Assembly (NCBI RefSeq): GCF_000685015.1
Contig: NZ_BAYA01000007.1
Location: 227,106 to 291,105, forward strand
Source: Paraburkholderia bannensis NBRC 103871
GTDB taxonomy: Bacteria; Pseudomonadota; Gammaproteobacteria; Burkholderiales; Burkholderiaceae
DNA: 64,000 nucleotides
Direction of reading: 5' to 3'
The notes beneath the pieces are model-generated. The model saw only the letters and a program-made list of their open reading frames with translations. It was not told where the DNA came from and searched no databases. Shown here piece by piece: positions 1 to 8,700 of the stretch (positions are counted from its first letter, which is position 1; every line of letters starts with the position of its first letter). A program made the translations under genes and the position numbers.

Positions 1-220
1 CAAAGGCCGGCCGCTTCGGGTCGCGATGAATGTTCGCCATGGTTGACGCGACGATCCCCATACGAAGGTTCTCGATCGGCGTGCCAAACGGCTCGATGTT
101 GTAGTACGCCATCCAGTGCGCGAACTCCACGCTGTCGATCTCGCGCTGCGCGCGCGAAACCGACATGCCGAGCGCGAGCGCTAGGCGGTGCCAGAAGAGT
201 CGCTCTGGATGGCTTCGGAG
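1..220 (-). CDS. Phage tail assembly chaperone GT, frameshifted T part (partial)
   Basis: In the -1 frame entered at the slippery site 226..220, this segment stays open to the window edge and encodes a stretch containing REIDSVEFAHWMAYY, recognisable as the DUF4035/T region of siphophage tail chaperones. It has no ribosome binding site of its own, and the open frame runs back through the stop of the upstream gene to the slippery heptamer, so it is most likely made only as a G-T fusion. In lambda-type phages GT recruits tail-tube protein to the tape measure during tail assembly. The C-terminal end lies left of the window. Confidence 0.85.
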
Positions 221-558
221 TTTTTTTCCGCTTCCTTCGTTTGCGCATCGCCGAGCGCGTTCACACGCACGCAAACGAGGCCGACCTTCCGGATAAACGC
301 CGCGTCCTTGGCGCGCAACACGCTCAGTTCTTCAGCCGTGAACAGCGGCTCGCCTTGCTCGTCGACCACCGTCGCAATGACGACTGCGGAGAAGTAGACG
401 CTGTCGCTCGTGCCGAGATCCAGCAGAGCCTTCTGCAAGGCATCGCGCGCGAAGCCGTCCATGACCTTGATCCGCACGTCGCCGACGCCCTCGATCGGCA
501 CGACCTGCGTCGCCGGCTCGGCCAGCTCCAGAAACTGCTCCTTAGTGATAAGGCTCAT
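181..558 (-). CDS. Phage tail assembly chaperone G
   Basis: A 125-residue acidic protein immediately downstream of the tail tube gene, where siphophages encode tail chaperone G. It starts MSLITKEQFLEL and ends in a hydrophilic tail containing the A AAA AAC slip site, so the gene yields both G (stop at 183) and a GT fusion. G is thought to coat the tape measure before tube polymerisation. ATG is at 558, 10 nt after the tail tube stop. Sequence similarity within this family is weak; the call rests on size, position and the frameshift. Confidence 0.85.
   Translation of the reverse strand: MSLITKEQFLELAEPATQVVPIEGVGDVRIKVMDGFARDALQKALLDLGTSDSVYFSAVVIATVVDEQGEPLFTAEELSVLRAKDAAFIRKVGLVCVRVNALGDAQTKEAEKNSEAIQSDSSGTA
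220..226 (-). promoter_or_regulatory. Programmed -1 ribosomal frameshift site (A AAA AAC)
   Basis: On the minus strand the G gene reads GAA AAA AAC TCC; the heptamer A AAA AAC fits the X XXY YYZ rule in the zero frame. Slipping back one base continues as CTC CGA AGC CAT into the T frame with no stop, whereas the zero frame stops 13 codons later at 183..181. Position (end of G, start of T) and sequence match the known G/GT arrangement. Confidence 0.88.
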
Positions 559-567
559 CGCACTCCC

Positions 568-996
568 TTAAGCGGCTGCCGGCGTGACTTCGATGTCGCC
601 GGTGATTTTGATGACGACCGTGCCCTTCACGACGTTGTCGACTGCCGAGGTGATCGGGAAGCTCTTCACATAGGCCTCGAACTCGATGGTCGTGCCGTCG
701 CTGAGCGTGGCCTGATACGACGCGATGACGCCCGTCTTCTTGTCGGCGAGCAGAGCAGCGTGGCTCGCCTCCTTCATATTGATATTGATGTCGAACGAGA
801 CGGTGTCCCAGTCCTGCAAACCTTGGCGATACTCCTTCGCCGTACTGTCGAAATCCGTCACGTCGATGTCACTCGCGGAACCTGCGAAGCCGTTGAGGTT
901 CGACATGTTCTTGATCGCCGACCACACCGGCGCCTGCGTCGTGCCGGTGTTTTTCGCGAGCTTTGTGCCCTGCGAACTGACTGCGGTGCTGGTCAT
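568..996 (-). CDS. Phage tail tube (major tail) protein
   Basis: 142 residues beginning MTSTAVSSQGTKLAK. The start at 996 is chosen because AGGAGTG lies just upstream; the frame is open to 1095 but that extension is Arg/Ser-rich and overlaps the next gene. The protein has the beta-rich composition of siphophage tube proteins, with a DWDTVSFDINI stretch in the middle and a Val/Ile-rich C-terminus. It sits between the DUF3168 tail terminator and the G/GT chaperones, the standard position of the major tail subunit. Confidence 0.82.
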   Translation of the reverse strand: MTSTAVSSQGTKLAKNTGTTQAPVWSAIKNMSNLNGFAGSASDIDVTDFDSTAKEYRQGLQDWDTVSFDININMKEASHAALLADKKTGVIASYQATLSDGTTIEFEAYVKSFPITSAVDNVVKGTVVIKITGDIEVTPAAA

Positions 997-1000
997 GGTT

Positions 1001-1354
1001 TCACTCCTGATACCAGATTGAATAGTCCTGCCGACTGCCGAAAAGCTTCGTTTCGTCCTCGTAATCCGGGACGGACGCACCGATCGGCGTGCCAAACACA
1101 GGCGCAGAAGTCATAGCCGCCCGCACCTGCTGAATGAGGGTCGCCGCTTCGGCACGCGTGGTCGCCCATACGGTCACCTGCATGCGGCAGTTTTGAAGCG
1201 TGTCTGCGCCGTCGAACGTGGTTTCATCGACGCCGCCGGCACCCTGATAGACGATGTACGGCTTGACGACAGTCGCGGGCGCGACGTCTGGGTAGACCCG
1301 ACCGCTCGCCAGCGCCTTGATCGCGCTATAGGTCACAGATTCAGCGCTAGCCAT
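1001..1354 (-). CDS. Tail completion/terminator protein, DUF3168
   Basis: 117 residues from the ATG at 1354 (MASAESVTYSAIKALASGRV). The pattern of an early YPDVAP segment, a central PYIVYQ strand and a C-terminal DYEDETKLF fits the DUF3168 family, relatives of lambda gpU and HK97 gp10 that cap the tail tube for joining to the head. The gene overlaps the end of the head-closure gene by 8 nt and lies 4 nt before the tail tube start, consistent with one translationally coupled late operon. Confidence 0.8.
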   Translation of the reverse strand: MASAESVTYSAIKALASGRVYPDVAPATVVKPYIVYQGAGGVDETTFDGADTLQNCRMQVTVWATTRAEAATLIQQVRAAMTSAPVFGTPIGASVPDYEDETKLFGSRQDYSIWYQE

Positions 1355-1709
1355 CGTTGGCGCCCTCCGTACACGCAAGATCCGTGTGATCCCGTGTGTC
1401 GAAATCGGGCAAGGCCTTCAGAATATTGAAGACCCCGTCGATTACCTCCAGACCACCAACCGTTCGCACAACGACCGCCCGCATACCGTTGTCAATGCCG
1501 GTTCGAAAGCGGATGCGGATGCTCGCCGTCGCCTCGCCAACATCGCTGTCCGCCCGGAGCGTTTCCTTGCCCGTGAGCATCTTGACGTTGCAGCGAACGG
1601 TCATGACCTCGACCCAAGTGTCGAGCGGCTGTCCGGTATCCGGGTCGCGATCGTCGTCTCCTGCGCGGCGCTCAATCCGAACACGGCGGTTTAGCTTCCC
1701 TGCTTCCAT
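1347..1709 (-). CDS. Phage head closure (head-tail adaptor) protein
   Basis: 120 residues starting MEAGKLNRRVRIERRAG, with the typical opening of siphophage head-tail adaptors (short basic N-terminus, then a D..TG.....W strand, here DTGQPLDTWVEV). These small beta-barrels plug the connector after DNA packaging. The ATG at 1709 overlaps the stop of the upstream connector gene as TGATG. The frame is open to 1931, but the extension lies entirely inside that gene and is a shadow. Confidence 0.85.
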   Translation of the reverse strand: MEAGKLNRRVRIERRAGDDDRDPDTGQPLDTWVEVMTVRCNVKMLTGKETLRADSDVGEATASIRIRFRTGIDNGMRAVVVRTVGGLEVIDGVFNILKALPDFDTRDHTDLACTEGANDG

Positions 1710-2290
1710 CAGAACCTCGGCGGGACAGTGATTGGTGCCAGCAGATAGGCCGCATAACCATCCGGTATTTCCACGATGGCTTGCCGCGACTGGCCAACAG
1801 CGAAAAGCTCGCGCTGTTCGTACGCCAATGCGGCCGCAAGCAGCATCCACGATCGAACAGAAGGAAACTTGGCGAGATCGGTGCCCGCTTGATACGTGAT
1901 GGTCACAGTGCGCGCGTGCGGCCATGGCCACGGCGCGATGCTGGTCGGCGAGAGGGCCGACTCCTTGCCATACTGCACAAGCTCGTACGCGCTGGGATCG
2001 AGCGTTTGCGCGACGCCCTTCGTGTCGCGATACTCGACGCTCTCGATGCTCAGCACCTGCCCAAGCGACAGCGGAAACTCGCCCTGCGGAAAGCCGGGCA
2101 AGCGCTCGACGTAGCGCGCTTTTCGGATTGCCGCGCCGGCCTGCGATTCTGCTGCCTGGCGCGCGCCGGGGATCACGACGTCTTCGACGTATTGCCGCTC
2201 GTCTTCGTCGTCAATACGGCACTGCGAGTCGACATCCTCGAAGGTGAGCGGCTCCGCGTCGTCTATGTATGCGACGAGAACGGCGGCCAT
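1709..2290 (-). CDS. Phage head-tail connector protein (gp6-like)
   Basis: 193 residues. The N-terminal two thirds are helical and acidic; the middle has EYRDTKGVAQTLDPSAYELV and the C-terminus a hydrophobic helix (SWMLLAAALAYEQREL). This is the signature of HK97 gp6-like connectors that form a ring under the portal. It lies between the small 61-residue protein and head closure, as expected. Confidence 0.83.
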   Translation of the reverse strand: MAAVLVAYIDDAEPLTFEDVDSQCRIDDEDERQYVEDVVIPGARQAAESQAGAAIRKARYVERLPGFPQGEFPLSLGQVLSIESVEYRDTKGVAQTLDPSAYELVQYGKESALSPTSIAPWPWPHARTVTITYQAGTDLAKFPSVRSWMLLAAALAYEQRELFAVGQSRQAIVEIPDGYAAYLLAPITVPPRF

Positions 2291-2296
2291 AGTGCG

Positions 2297-2482
2297 TTAG
2301 CCCTTAGCCGCAGCAGCCTTCGCCGCGTCGCCCTTCGCCGCGGGCTTAGCATCCTTGGCGTCCGCCTCGTGCTCTTCCGCGATGCCCATTTCGATGAGCT
2401 TATCCGCGCGCTCATCCTCGAAACCGGTGACATCACCGGGCGTGTATTGCCGGTGATGGCGCTTGATTTTGACCAGCTTCAT
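2297..2482 (-). CDS. Small phage head-module protein, unknown function
   Basis: 61 residues from ATG 2482 (MKLVKIKRHHRQYTPGD), preceded by GGAGAAAG. It has a compact N-terminal part with DERADKLIEMGIAEE and a low-complexity Lys/Ala tail. Proteins of this type often sit between capsid and connector in HK97-like phages, sometimes annotated as Rho-N-like or glycosyl-transferase-like; the function is unknown. The length, clear ribosome binding site and operon position make it a likely real gene. Confidence 0.7.
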   Translation of the reverse strand: MKLVKIKRHHRQYTPGDVTGFEDERADKLIEMGIAEEHEADAKDAKPAAKGDAAKAAAAKG

Positions 2483-2543
2483 GCTCTTTCTCCGATTGGC
2501 GGCCCGCACGCACAGGCGCGGGCCGCAGGCTCACAGGACAGGC

Positions 2544-3866
2544 TTACGCGCCCCAGGTCACGGCGGTCAGAACGGCGATCGATTCGACGTGGCGCGGGCC
2601 GAAGTCGTTCTTCGCGATCACGCGAATCAGCGTCTGGTCGCGCTGGAATGCGCTGACGACGTTGCCTTCGGAGTCCTTGTAGGTGGCTTCCTTGCTGTAG
2701 TCGATTTCGAGCGTTTCTTCTTCGCCGATGAACACGTCACCGAAGTCAGCGAAGTAGATTTCCGACTCGTTCGTGCCAGCACCCAGGTTGACCGGAACCT
2801 GCGTGGTCTTGCCGACCGGATAGCCCTTCAGCATGCCGTTGTCGAGTTCCGGATAGACCTTGTTGCCATTGCCGTCGCGCAGGCTCGTGAGGAAGCGGAA
2901 GACGCGCGGCGCCATGATCCAGCCGGGCTGAGTCATGTTGGCGTCGGCACTTTCCAGCGCGAGGATCGCCTTGTTGAGGTCGGTATCGACCTTCTGCAGA
3001 GTTGAGCCGTCGCTCGCCGGGATCAGGTTGCCACCGAGCGCCCAGAAGCGCAGGCCCTTCGGCGTGTTGGCCGTGCCGTCGTCACGAATGAACGCTTTGT
3101 CTTCGCGGGCGCCGATCGCGCTCGTCAGATCCGAGACGACGAGCTGATCGACGTTCGGGTTGACACCTGCGTACTTGATCAGATCGTTCGCAATCGGCAC
3201 CAGCGCGGCGAGCTTCTTCGCCGTCAGTTGCAGATCGTCGAACTGTTGCTCGGTCGCGGGCATGTCGCTGTCGGCGCCGATGTAGCCGACGACCGCACCA
3301 CCCTTCAAGCGCGGAATGGTGATGTTGCCGTTCGAGATCGGAAGCGTGCGCGCACCGAGGTTGCGAACGACCGACTTGGGGCGCAGCAACTCGATCACTT
3401 CGCTCGACAGATTTGCCGGCACGAGGATGCCGCCCGCACTCGAGCTGAGCGTGTTCAGCGACATCGCGACCTCTTCACCGAAACCACGATCGATCGCGAG
3501 CTGCGAGGCAAGCTTCGCGTCGCCGCCGGCAGCAGCGAGAGCGCGAACCATGCGCGCCATCTTGGCGCCCTTCACTTCCGGCATCTTCGGCTGAGCCGGC
3601 ACACTCGCCGCCGGGCTGCCCGCAGGCGCGGTCACCGCAGCCGGCGTCGGGTCGACGGGAACTGCTGCAGCCGCGGCCATCCGCTCGGCGGCTTCGGCAC
3701 GCTCGATCTGCGCGGCGATTTCGCCGAATTTCGTGGAGAGGTTCGCGAATTCGGTGTGCTGCTCGGCCGTCAACGCAACGCCGCCGGCTTCGATTGCCGC
3801 GAGCGCCTGAACCTGCTGGTTGATGTTGGCGCGTTCGCGGCGAAGTTCATTGAGGTTCAAAGTCAT
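2544..3866 (-). CDS. Phage major capsid protein, HK97 family
   Basis: 440 residues. An N-terminal coiled-coil/scaffold-like delta domain (about 1-105, with a Pro/Ala linker) is followed by the HK97 fold from about 125: SSAGGILVPANLSSEVIELL, then KLAALVPIANDLI, and a C-terminal EEETLEIDYSKEATY loop. The delta domain is normally removed by the head protease encoded just upstream. The start is not certain: GGAG abuts the ATG at 3866, whereas a TTG two codons later has better spacing from it. A terminator-like hairpin lies in the leader. Confidence 0.93.
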   Translation of the reverse strand: MTLNLNELRRERANINQQVQALAAIEAGGVALTAEQHTEFANLSTKFGEIAAQIERAEAAERMAAAAAVPVDPTPAAVTAPAGSPAASVPAQPKMPEVKGAKMARMVRALAAAGGDAKLASQLAIDRGFGEEVAMSLNTLSSSAGGILVPANLSSEVIELLRPKSVVRNLGARTLPISNGNITIPRLKGGAVVGYIGADSDMPATEQQFDDLQLTAKKLAALVPIANDLIKYAGVNPNVDQLVVSDLTSAIGAREDKAFIRDDGTANTPKGLRFWALGGNLIPASDGSTLQKVDTDLNKAILALESADANMTQPGWIMAPRVFRFLTSLRDGNGNKVYPELDNGMLKGYPVGKTTQVPVNLGAGTNESEIYFADFGDVFIGEEETLEIDYSKEATYKDSEGNVVSAFQRDQTLIRVIAKNDFGPRHVESIAVLTAVTWGA

Positions 3867-3870
3867 CTCC

Positions 3871-3895
3871 AAAAAAAATGCCGCCCGGAGGCGGC
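3871..3895 (-). terminator. Intrinsic terminator-like hairpin in the capsid leader
   Basis: On the minus strand GCCGCC-TCCG-GGCGGC (3895..3880) is followed by A and eight T (3878..3871), a textbook terminator. It lies between the S49 protease stop and the capsid start. It may cap a read-through transcript from the terminase side, or be overridden by late antitermination. Confidence 0.65.
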
Positions 3896-3958
3896 GACAC
3901 TTCACTGTGGCGCGAACGCGCTCACACGAGAATTTGGCGGGTCAAAACAACTGGTGTT

Positions 3959-4927
3959 TCAGCAGCGCGCGAGCATGTTCATGGCCGCGGCCTGCGCGGC
4001 CACGCTGCGACGCGACGTCGGCTGGCGCGATGAGCGCGAGGCGCGCACTTCCGCTGCGATGCGGTTCACTGCCGCTTGTGGCGTTTCCATGCTGTCCGCG
4101 AGCTTCGCGTCGATGCCCTGCTTGCCGAAGTAGATACCGGCTTGCGTGTCCTTCACTGCTTGCGTGCTGAGCCCACGGAAGTTGGCGATGGCATCGACGA
4201 ACTGCTCGTAGCTGTTCTGCACCATGCCTTGCAGGAACTGCAGCGACTGATCGCTCAGCGGCTCGTGCGGCGTGAGGTCGTTTTTGTGGTCACCCGCAAA
4301 CACTGACGTCACCTTGACGCCCTGCTGCTCGTCACGTTTCGAGACATCGACGTGTTTCGCAATGACGCCGATGGAGCCGACGCCCGACGTCTGGCTGACG
4401 ATGATGTTCGAAGCAGCGGCGGCGATCAGATAGCCGCCTGAGAAGGCAGAAAAGTTGACGATCGCCGTGATCGGTTTCACCTGCGAGGCGGCGCGAATGT
4501 CGTTCGCAAGCTCGAAGGCGCCGGTGGCGCTACCACCGTTCGTGTCGATGTCAAGGATGATGTGCTCGACCATAGGATCCGCAGCGGCCTGGTTGACCGA
4601 CCCTCGCAGGCCCTCGTAGCTGGTCATCGGCTCGCACGCGTTCATGTGCGCCGAGCGCGACACGAGGATGCCCGACACCGGGATGATGTCCAGCCCGGTA
4701 TCGGCGACAACCGCAGCCCGGCGCTCTGACGCGCTGGGCCGCATTTCCGGGCCACCGTACGGCCCGTCGTCGTCCATGATCTGCGGCTGCACGCCATTCA
4801 CACTCAGGTTGACGATGTTCAGGTGCAGCGACTGACTCGCCCACTGCATTGCGAGATCCATCATGTGGTCAGTCACAAGCTGCGGCTGGTTGAAGAGCAG
4901 GCTCGCGAGCCGGAGGTGTGGTCTCAA
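3959..4927 (-). CDS. Phage head maturation protease, S49 (SppA/lambda C) family
   Basis: 322 residues. The serine-protease core contains VSGILVSRSA, LDIDTNGGSATGAFELA and NFSAFSGGYLIAAAAS, where Ser163 is the likely nucleophile, then GVGSIGVIAKHVDVSK carrying the general-base lysine region. Lambda C-type enzymes cleave scaffold or delta domains and portal tails inside the prohead. It overlaps the portal gene by 4 nt (ATGA) and precedes the capsid gene. The C-terminal ~30 residues are Arg/Ala-rich and not conserved. Confidence 0.88.
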   Translation of the reverse strand: MRPHLRLASLLFNQPQLVTDHMMDLAMQWASQSLHLNIVNLSVNGVQPQIMDDDGPYGGPEMRPSASERRAAVVADTGLDIIPVSGILVSRSAHMNACEPMTSYEGLRGSVNQAAADPMVEHIILDIDTNGGSATGAFELANDIRAASQVKPITAIVNFSAFSGGYLIAAAASNIIVSQTSGVGSIGVIAKHVDVSKRDEQQGVKVTSVFAGDHKNDLTPHEPLSDQSLQFLQGMVQNSYEQFVDAIANFRGLSTQAVKDTQAGIYFGKQGIDAKLADSMETPQAAVNRIAAEVRASRSSRQPTSRRSVAAQAAAMNMLARC

Positions 4928-6183
4928 GATAGGATCCTTTGAACGTCTTCGATTTCCGCCTTGGTCGGCTCACTCTTGCCAGCCGAAACTGGTAGCGGAA
5001 GAGGTTTCGACGCGTCCACCATGTTCAGCGGCTGCAGGTAGACATCGCCGCCTTGGACGGGAGGCATGTTTTCGAGGCGGCGAATGTCGTTGATCGACAG
5101 CCAGCCCCACTGGCGCCCGACCGCATACGCGGCGTAGCGCGACGCCTGATCGCCCCGCAGGAGACCCGCGAGGTTGTATTCGATGAAGTACTCGTTACGC
5201 TCCGACGGGAGCAGCAGATCGCGCGCCTTCGCCTGCTCGTGCCGCTTCACCCACGGCAGCAGCGTGTAGATCACGTACTGCAGAGACTGATTCTCGATGT
5301 TGCTGAACGTCGCGCGCTCCAGCTCGTTCACCATGTGCGCCGGAATCTTGTAGATGCGCGCAATGTCGAGCGTCGAAAGCTTCAGGGCGTCGATCAGCGC
5401 CGCATCGACGTTGGTCATCGACAACGGCTTGAAGGTCATGCCCTCCTGAAGCATCGCAACCTTCTTTGCGTTGCCGGAGCCACCGAACTTCGCATTCCAT
5501 GAGTCAGTGATGCGATCGACGCTCGCCTGATCCTTGAGCGGCGTGCCGGGGCGCTCGATGACGCCCGAGAGCGCGGTGCCGTTCAGGAACGACTTCCCGG
5601 CGTACTGCTGCATTGCCTGCGCGTGCCCGATAGCGTTCGCATGCAGCATGATCGGCGACAGGCCGGTGTAGCCGTTAATCGACATCCAGCGCACGTGGTG
5701 CACGAGACGCTGCGGCATCGGATCTGAGCCGTAGACGCGATAGAAGGGCATCAGATCACCGCCCCTCATCACCGTCACAGACTCATTACACAGTGGATAC
5801 AGGCCCTGGATAACACCGTCCGAGTCACGGTCGATGTAGCTGTAGCTGTTGCCGCGGAGGCCTACGGCTACCTGCGACTGCTCCTGATATTCGAACGGCG
5901 TCTGCCATGGATTCGGCGCGTACTTCAGGATCGGATACAGCGGATGGTCGGTCGCTGGCTTTCGGTCATCACCCACGCGCCGATAAAGCTCGATCGGCAA
6001 CTGCGCAATGCTTTCGGCAAGCAACGTAATGCAGTTCTGCAGAACCGTCAGCGAGAGCGCGCTTGCCGGTGAAACGACTTGCCCGGAATCCGAGCGCGAA
6101 CTACCCAGAAACGACGAGAGCCAGCCGCCCGGCCCCATCTGCGTCGTGCCGCCCTCGGCGAGCAACTGTTTGCTAAAGAACAT
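4924..6183 (-). CDS. Phage portal protein, HK97 family
   Basis: 419 residues, the usual length for HK97-type portals. Recognisable blocks are VLQNCITLLAESIAQLPIEL (about 48-67), PFEYQEQSQVAVGLRGNSY, HHVRWMSINGYTGLSPI and the C-terminal GGDVYLQPLNMV. The dodecameric ring forms the DNA channel at one capsid vertex and docks the terminase. It is translationally coupled to the protease (ATGA) and 3 nt downstream of a small membrane-protein gene. Confidence 0.92.
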   Translation of the reverse strand: MFFSKQLLAEGGTTQMGPGGWLSSFLGSSRSDSGQVVSPASALSLTVLQNCITLLAESIAQLPIELYRRVGDDRKPATDHPLYPILKYAPNPWQTPFEYQEQSQVAVGLRGNSYSYIDRDSDGVIQGLYPLCNESVTVMRGGDLMPFYRVYGSDPMPQRLVHHVRWMSINGYTGLSPIMLHANAIGHAQAMQQYAGKSFLNGTALSGVIERPGTPLKDQASVDRITDSWNAKFGGSGNAKKVAMLQEGMTFKPLSMTNVDAALIDALKLSTLDIARIYKIPAHMVNELERATFSNIENQSLQYVIYTLLPWVKRHEQAKARDLLLPSERNEYFIEYNLAGLLRGDQASRYAAYAVGRQWGWLSINDIRRLENMPPVQGGDVYLQPLNMVDASKPLPLPVSAGKSEPTKAEIEDVQRILS

Positions 6184-6186
6184 GGG

Positions 6187-6372
6187 TCACTCCTTCGGCT
6201 TTGCGGCCCGCGCTGCGCGCGCAGCGGCCACGTCGGCGAGGAATGCCCACAGCAGCATCAGGACGCCCGCGACGATCAGGCCAGCCGGCAGGCTGATGAG
6301 CGCCACGCCAGTGACCAACAGCGCAAACCCGAGCAGCCCGGCCACCCATGCAGCGACGCCAATTGAATTCAA
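6187..6372 (-). CDS. Small two-helix membrane protein between terminase and portal
   Basis: 61 residues with two predicted transmembrane stretches (about 7-28 and 30-50: [20 protein letters not shown] and [19 protein letters not shown]) and a basic C-terminus. Start MNSIGVAAW overlaps the large terminase stop by 4 nt (ATGA), and its stop is 3 nt before the portal start. Similar small membrane proteins occur at this point in many HK97-like phages; the function is unknown. A holin is possible but lysis genes are not expected here. Confidence 0.65.
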   Translation of the reverse strand: MNSIGVAAWVAGLLGFALLVTGVALISLPAGLIVAGVLMLLWAFLADVAAARAARAAKPKE

Positions 6373-8084
6373 ACACCCACCCCTTGATCGTAGATCGACT
6401 CCGAGTCGACGCGATCGGCCAGCATCGCGCGACCGATCGCCATGATGAGCGCCACGGCGCCGTCGATCTTGTTGTCGTTGCCCTGCTTTACCGGGCGCAC
6501 GACGTCGTCGTTACCCGGTAGATTCTTCCCGATCACATTGCTGATACACCACGTCATGAGCGGATTGCCGTCGTGATGGAACCGGCCCGACGTAATGGCG
6601 GCCTCCAGCTCCTTCATCGGATCCGACATGTTCGTGTAGTTCTGCACGATCGTGACGGGCGTTAGCCCTTCGTCATCGAGTTGGTGCGACAGGTTGGTCG
6701 CACCGTGCGGGTCGATCGGCGAGCACTGCACCGGGCAAAGCCGATTGGCGTCCTTCGCTTCTTCGAGGATCACGCGATAGTCGATCTCGGCGCCATCGGT
6801 CTCTACGAGGAAGCCTTGATTGACCCACTTCTGATAGCGCTCCGCCATCCGGCGATTTTCGGTGTTGCGCACCGTGTCTTCAGGCACCCAGAAGCGGGGC
6901 GCCACGCAAAAATAATGACGGCGACCGTCGATGTCGCGCCAGAAGATGCGCGGCATGCTGTTCAAGTCGAGCTTGCGCGCAAGGTCGAACGCCAGAACGC
7001 ACGACTGCCCCTCGAACTGTTCGAGCGATAGCGTTGGGTCTTCGCACGCCTTCCAGTCTTCGAGGTTGAAGTAGCCCGTCTTGGCTGACGTCCAGACGTT
7101 GAGGTGCTTTGTCTTGAACGTGTTTGTGAAGCGCGCCGACTTGATCGCACGCTGCTGCTGGCTCTCCAGATACTCCTGATAGACCGAAATACCGATGTTC
7201 GGGTTGGCCTTGGCCAGAGTCTTCGGGTCAGTCCAGTCATCGCCCTCGTCGATCGTCCAGATCCAGCCGAAGAGCTCGTCGTCGGGCACTGTGCCCTCAA
7301 GCATTTCAATGACCTGCCGCCGCTTGTCGTAGCACGGGCCTTCGATGTTCGCGCCCGCCGTTGTGATGACGAACATCAGCGGCTGCCGGCGCGCGCCCAT
7401 GCCGGTGAGCATCGTTTCGTACTGCGCGTTGGTGTCGTGCTCGTGATACTCGTCTTCGATCGCACACGACGGCGATGCGCCGTCGCCTGGATTTCCGATG
7501 ATCGGCTCGAAGCGGCTGCCGTCTTCCGGACGACTCAGGTTTTGCGCGTTGACCTCGATGCCGAGGTGATCAACCAACATCGGCGATCGCTTGACCATAA
7601 GGCGCGCAGGCCGGAAAACCTCCCAGGCCTGCCGCTCAGTCGTCGCGCCGCAATAGACCTCGGCGCCGAACTCGTCGTCAGCGGTGAACATGGCAATGCC
7701 GACGCCTGCGGCGATCACGCTCTTTCCGTTCTTGCGCGGCACCTCCCAATACGACTCCCGGAAACGCCGGAAGCCGGTCTTTTTCTTGACCCAGCCGAAC
7801 GTGCACGCAAGCCCGAAGACTTGCCACGGCTCAAGGGTCACGAGCTGCCGCTTAAATGCCCACTCGCCCTTCGTGTGCGGCATCAACTGAATGAGCCGCA
7901 GCTTCTTCTCGGCCTTCGCCGGATCGAACTTGTATTTGAACGCCGCCGTCTTGCTCGCAACCAGGTCGTCAAGGTGCCGCTGGCACGCGAGAATTACCCA
8001 CCGGCATGCCGGAAACTTTCCGCGCACGACGTCGCGCGCAAACTGGTTCGCCTTCGCGACCAGCGGAAAGGATTCTTTCGGCAT
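6369..8084 (-). CDS. Phage terminase large subunit
   Basis: 571 residues. The ATPase domain has Walker A VPRKNGKS (115-122) and Walker B with the catalytic acids IEDE (209-212); a motif-III-like ITTAG follows at about 240. The C-terminal nuclease domain starts near [10 protein letters not shown] with metal-binding Asp367 and a further acid at about 373. It packages DNA into the prohead and cuts concatemers. The gene starts 3 nt after the small subunit stop. Family: HK97/P27-associated terminases with cos ends, in keeping with the HNH neighbour. Confidence 0.95.
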   Translation of the reverse strand: MPKESFPLVAKANQFARDVVRGKFPACRWVILACQRHLDDLVASKTAAFKYKFDPAKAEKKLRLIQLMPHTKGEWAFKRQLVTLEPWQVFGLACTFGWVKKKTGFRRFRESYWEVPRKNGKSVIAAGVGIAMFTADDEFGAEVYCGATTERQAWEVFRPARLMVKRSPMLVDHLGIEVNAQNLSRPEDGSRFEPIIGNPGDGASPSCAIEDEYHEHDTNAQYETMLTGMGARRQPLMFVITTAGANIEGPCYDKRRQVIEMLEGTVPDDELFGWIWTIDEGDDWTDPKTLAKANPNIGISVYQEYLESQQQRAIKSARFTNTFKTKHLNVWTSAKTGYFNLEDWKACEDPTLSLEQFEGQSCVLAFDLARKLDLNSMPRIFWRDIDGRRHYFCVAPRFWVPEDTVRNTENRRMAERYQKWVNQGFLVETDGAEIDYRVILEEAKDANRLCPVQCSPIDPHGATNLSHQLDDEGLTPVTIVQNYTNMSDPMKELEAAITSGRFHHDGNPLMTWCISNVIGKNLPGNDDVVRPVKQGNDNKIDGAVALIMAIGRAMLADRVDSESIYDQGVGV

Positions 8085-8087
8085 GCT

Positions 8088-8564
8088 CTAGCCCAACAGT
8101 GCGGCAAACGGATTGCCCTCGTTCTTTTTCTTCGGCCCCATCAGGCGTTGACGGCTCGAAGGGTCGAGCCCGAGCATCGCGCCGAACGTCGCCATCTGGC
8201 CCGCCGCCTCTTTGACGACAGTCGCGGCCGGGTTTTTCACCGGGCCGCCCTGCGCGCCCGAGACTACCGGTCCATGCCGCACAAGTTCGTCCTGCGCGCG
8301 CCGCCAGTTCCCGTACGCCGAGCAGAAAATCTCCAGGTTGTGGAGATCCGTCAGCTGCAAGATCTTTTGCTTGCAGAGGAGCGGCGCGACGCGCTTCCAC
8401 ATCTCGGCCGCATCGACGTCGAGCCATTCGGGCGGGTCGATGTTCGTGGCCAGACCGAAATCTGGTTCCTGTGTATTGAGTTGCCGCTTACCCGGATTGC
8501 CGGCGGCCTCCTTGTTAGCGACGGGCTTCGGGCGACGTCCGGAGCGGCCCGCGACTCCGGGCAT
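8088..8564 (-). CDS. Phage terminase small subunit, P27 family
   Basis: 158 residues with the family opening MPGVAGRSGRRPKP (SGR.P.P motif), a PPEWLDVDAAEMWKRVAPLL block and a C-terminal LGLDPSSRQRLMGPKKK motif; all are diagnostic of P27-type small terminases, which recognise the packaging site. It lies directly upstream of the large subunit, with the HNH gene on the other side of a 136-nt gap that may hold cos. Confidence 0.92.
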   Translation of the reverse strand: MPGVAGRSGRRPKPVANKEAAGNPGKRQLNTQEPDFGLATNIDPPEWLDVDAAEMWKRVAPLLCKQKILQLTDLHNLEIFCSAYGNWRRAQDELVRHGPVVSGAQGGPVKNPAATVVKEAAGQMATFGAMLGLDPSSRQRLMGPKKKNEGNPFAALLG

Positions 8565-8700
8565 ATTTTCTCAACCTTTAAATTTCATTTTTCGCGGGCG
8601 TGTTTTTTCGACGGAACGGTCGGTACCGGAGCGATTCGGCCCCAGAGATTGCACACCCCCTACCCCCAGCCGAGCAGCTGACGATGCCCGCGCAAGCCGC
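8565..8700. other. Gap between HNH and small terminase; candidate cos region
   Basis: 136 bp without a convincing gene. It holds two poly-C blocks joined by TA (CCCCCTACCCCC, 8656..8667) and AT-rich DNA with T-runs near 8580-8610 just upstream of the small terminase start. In HNH-P27 phages the cohesive end site lies in or near this interval; assignment here is by position only. Confidence 0.3.

Noticed and set aside
6173..6376. Alternative 67-codon frame across the terminase-portal gap
   Set aside because: Overlaps the two-helix membrane protein gene 6187..6372, which has better coupling and composition.
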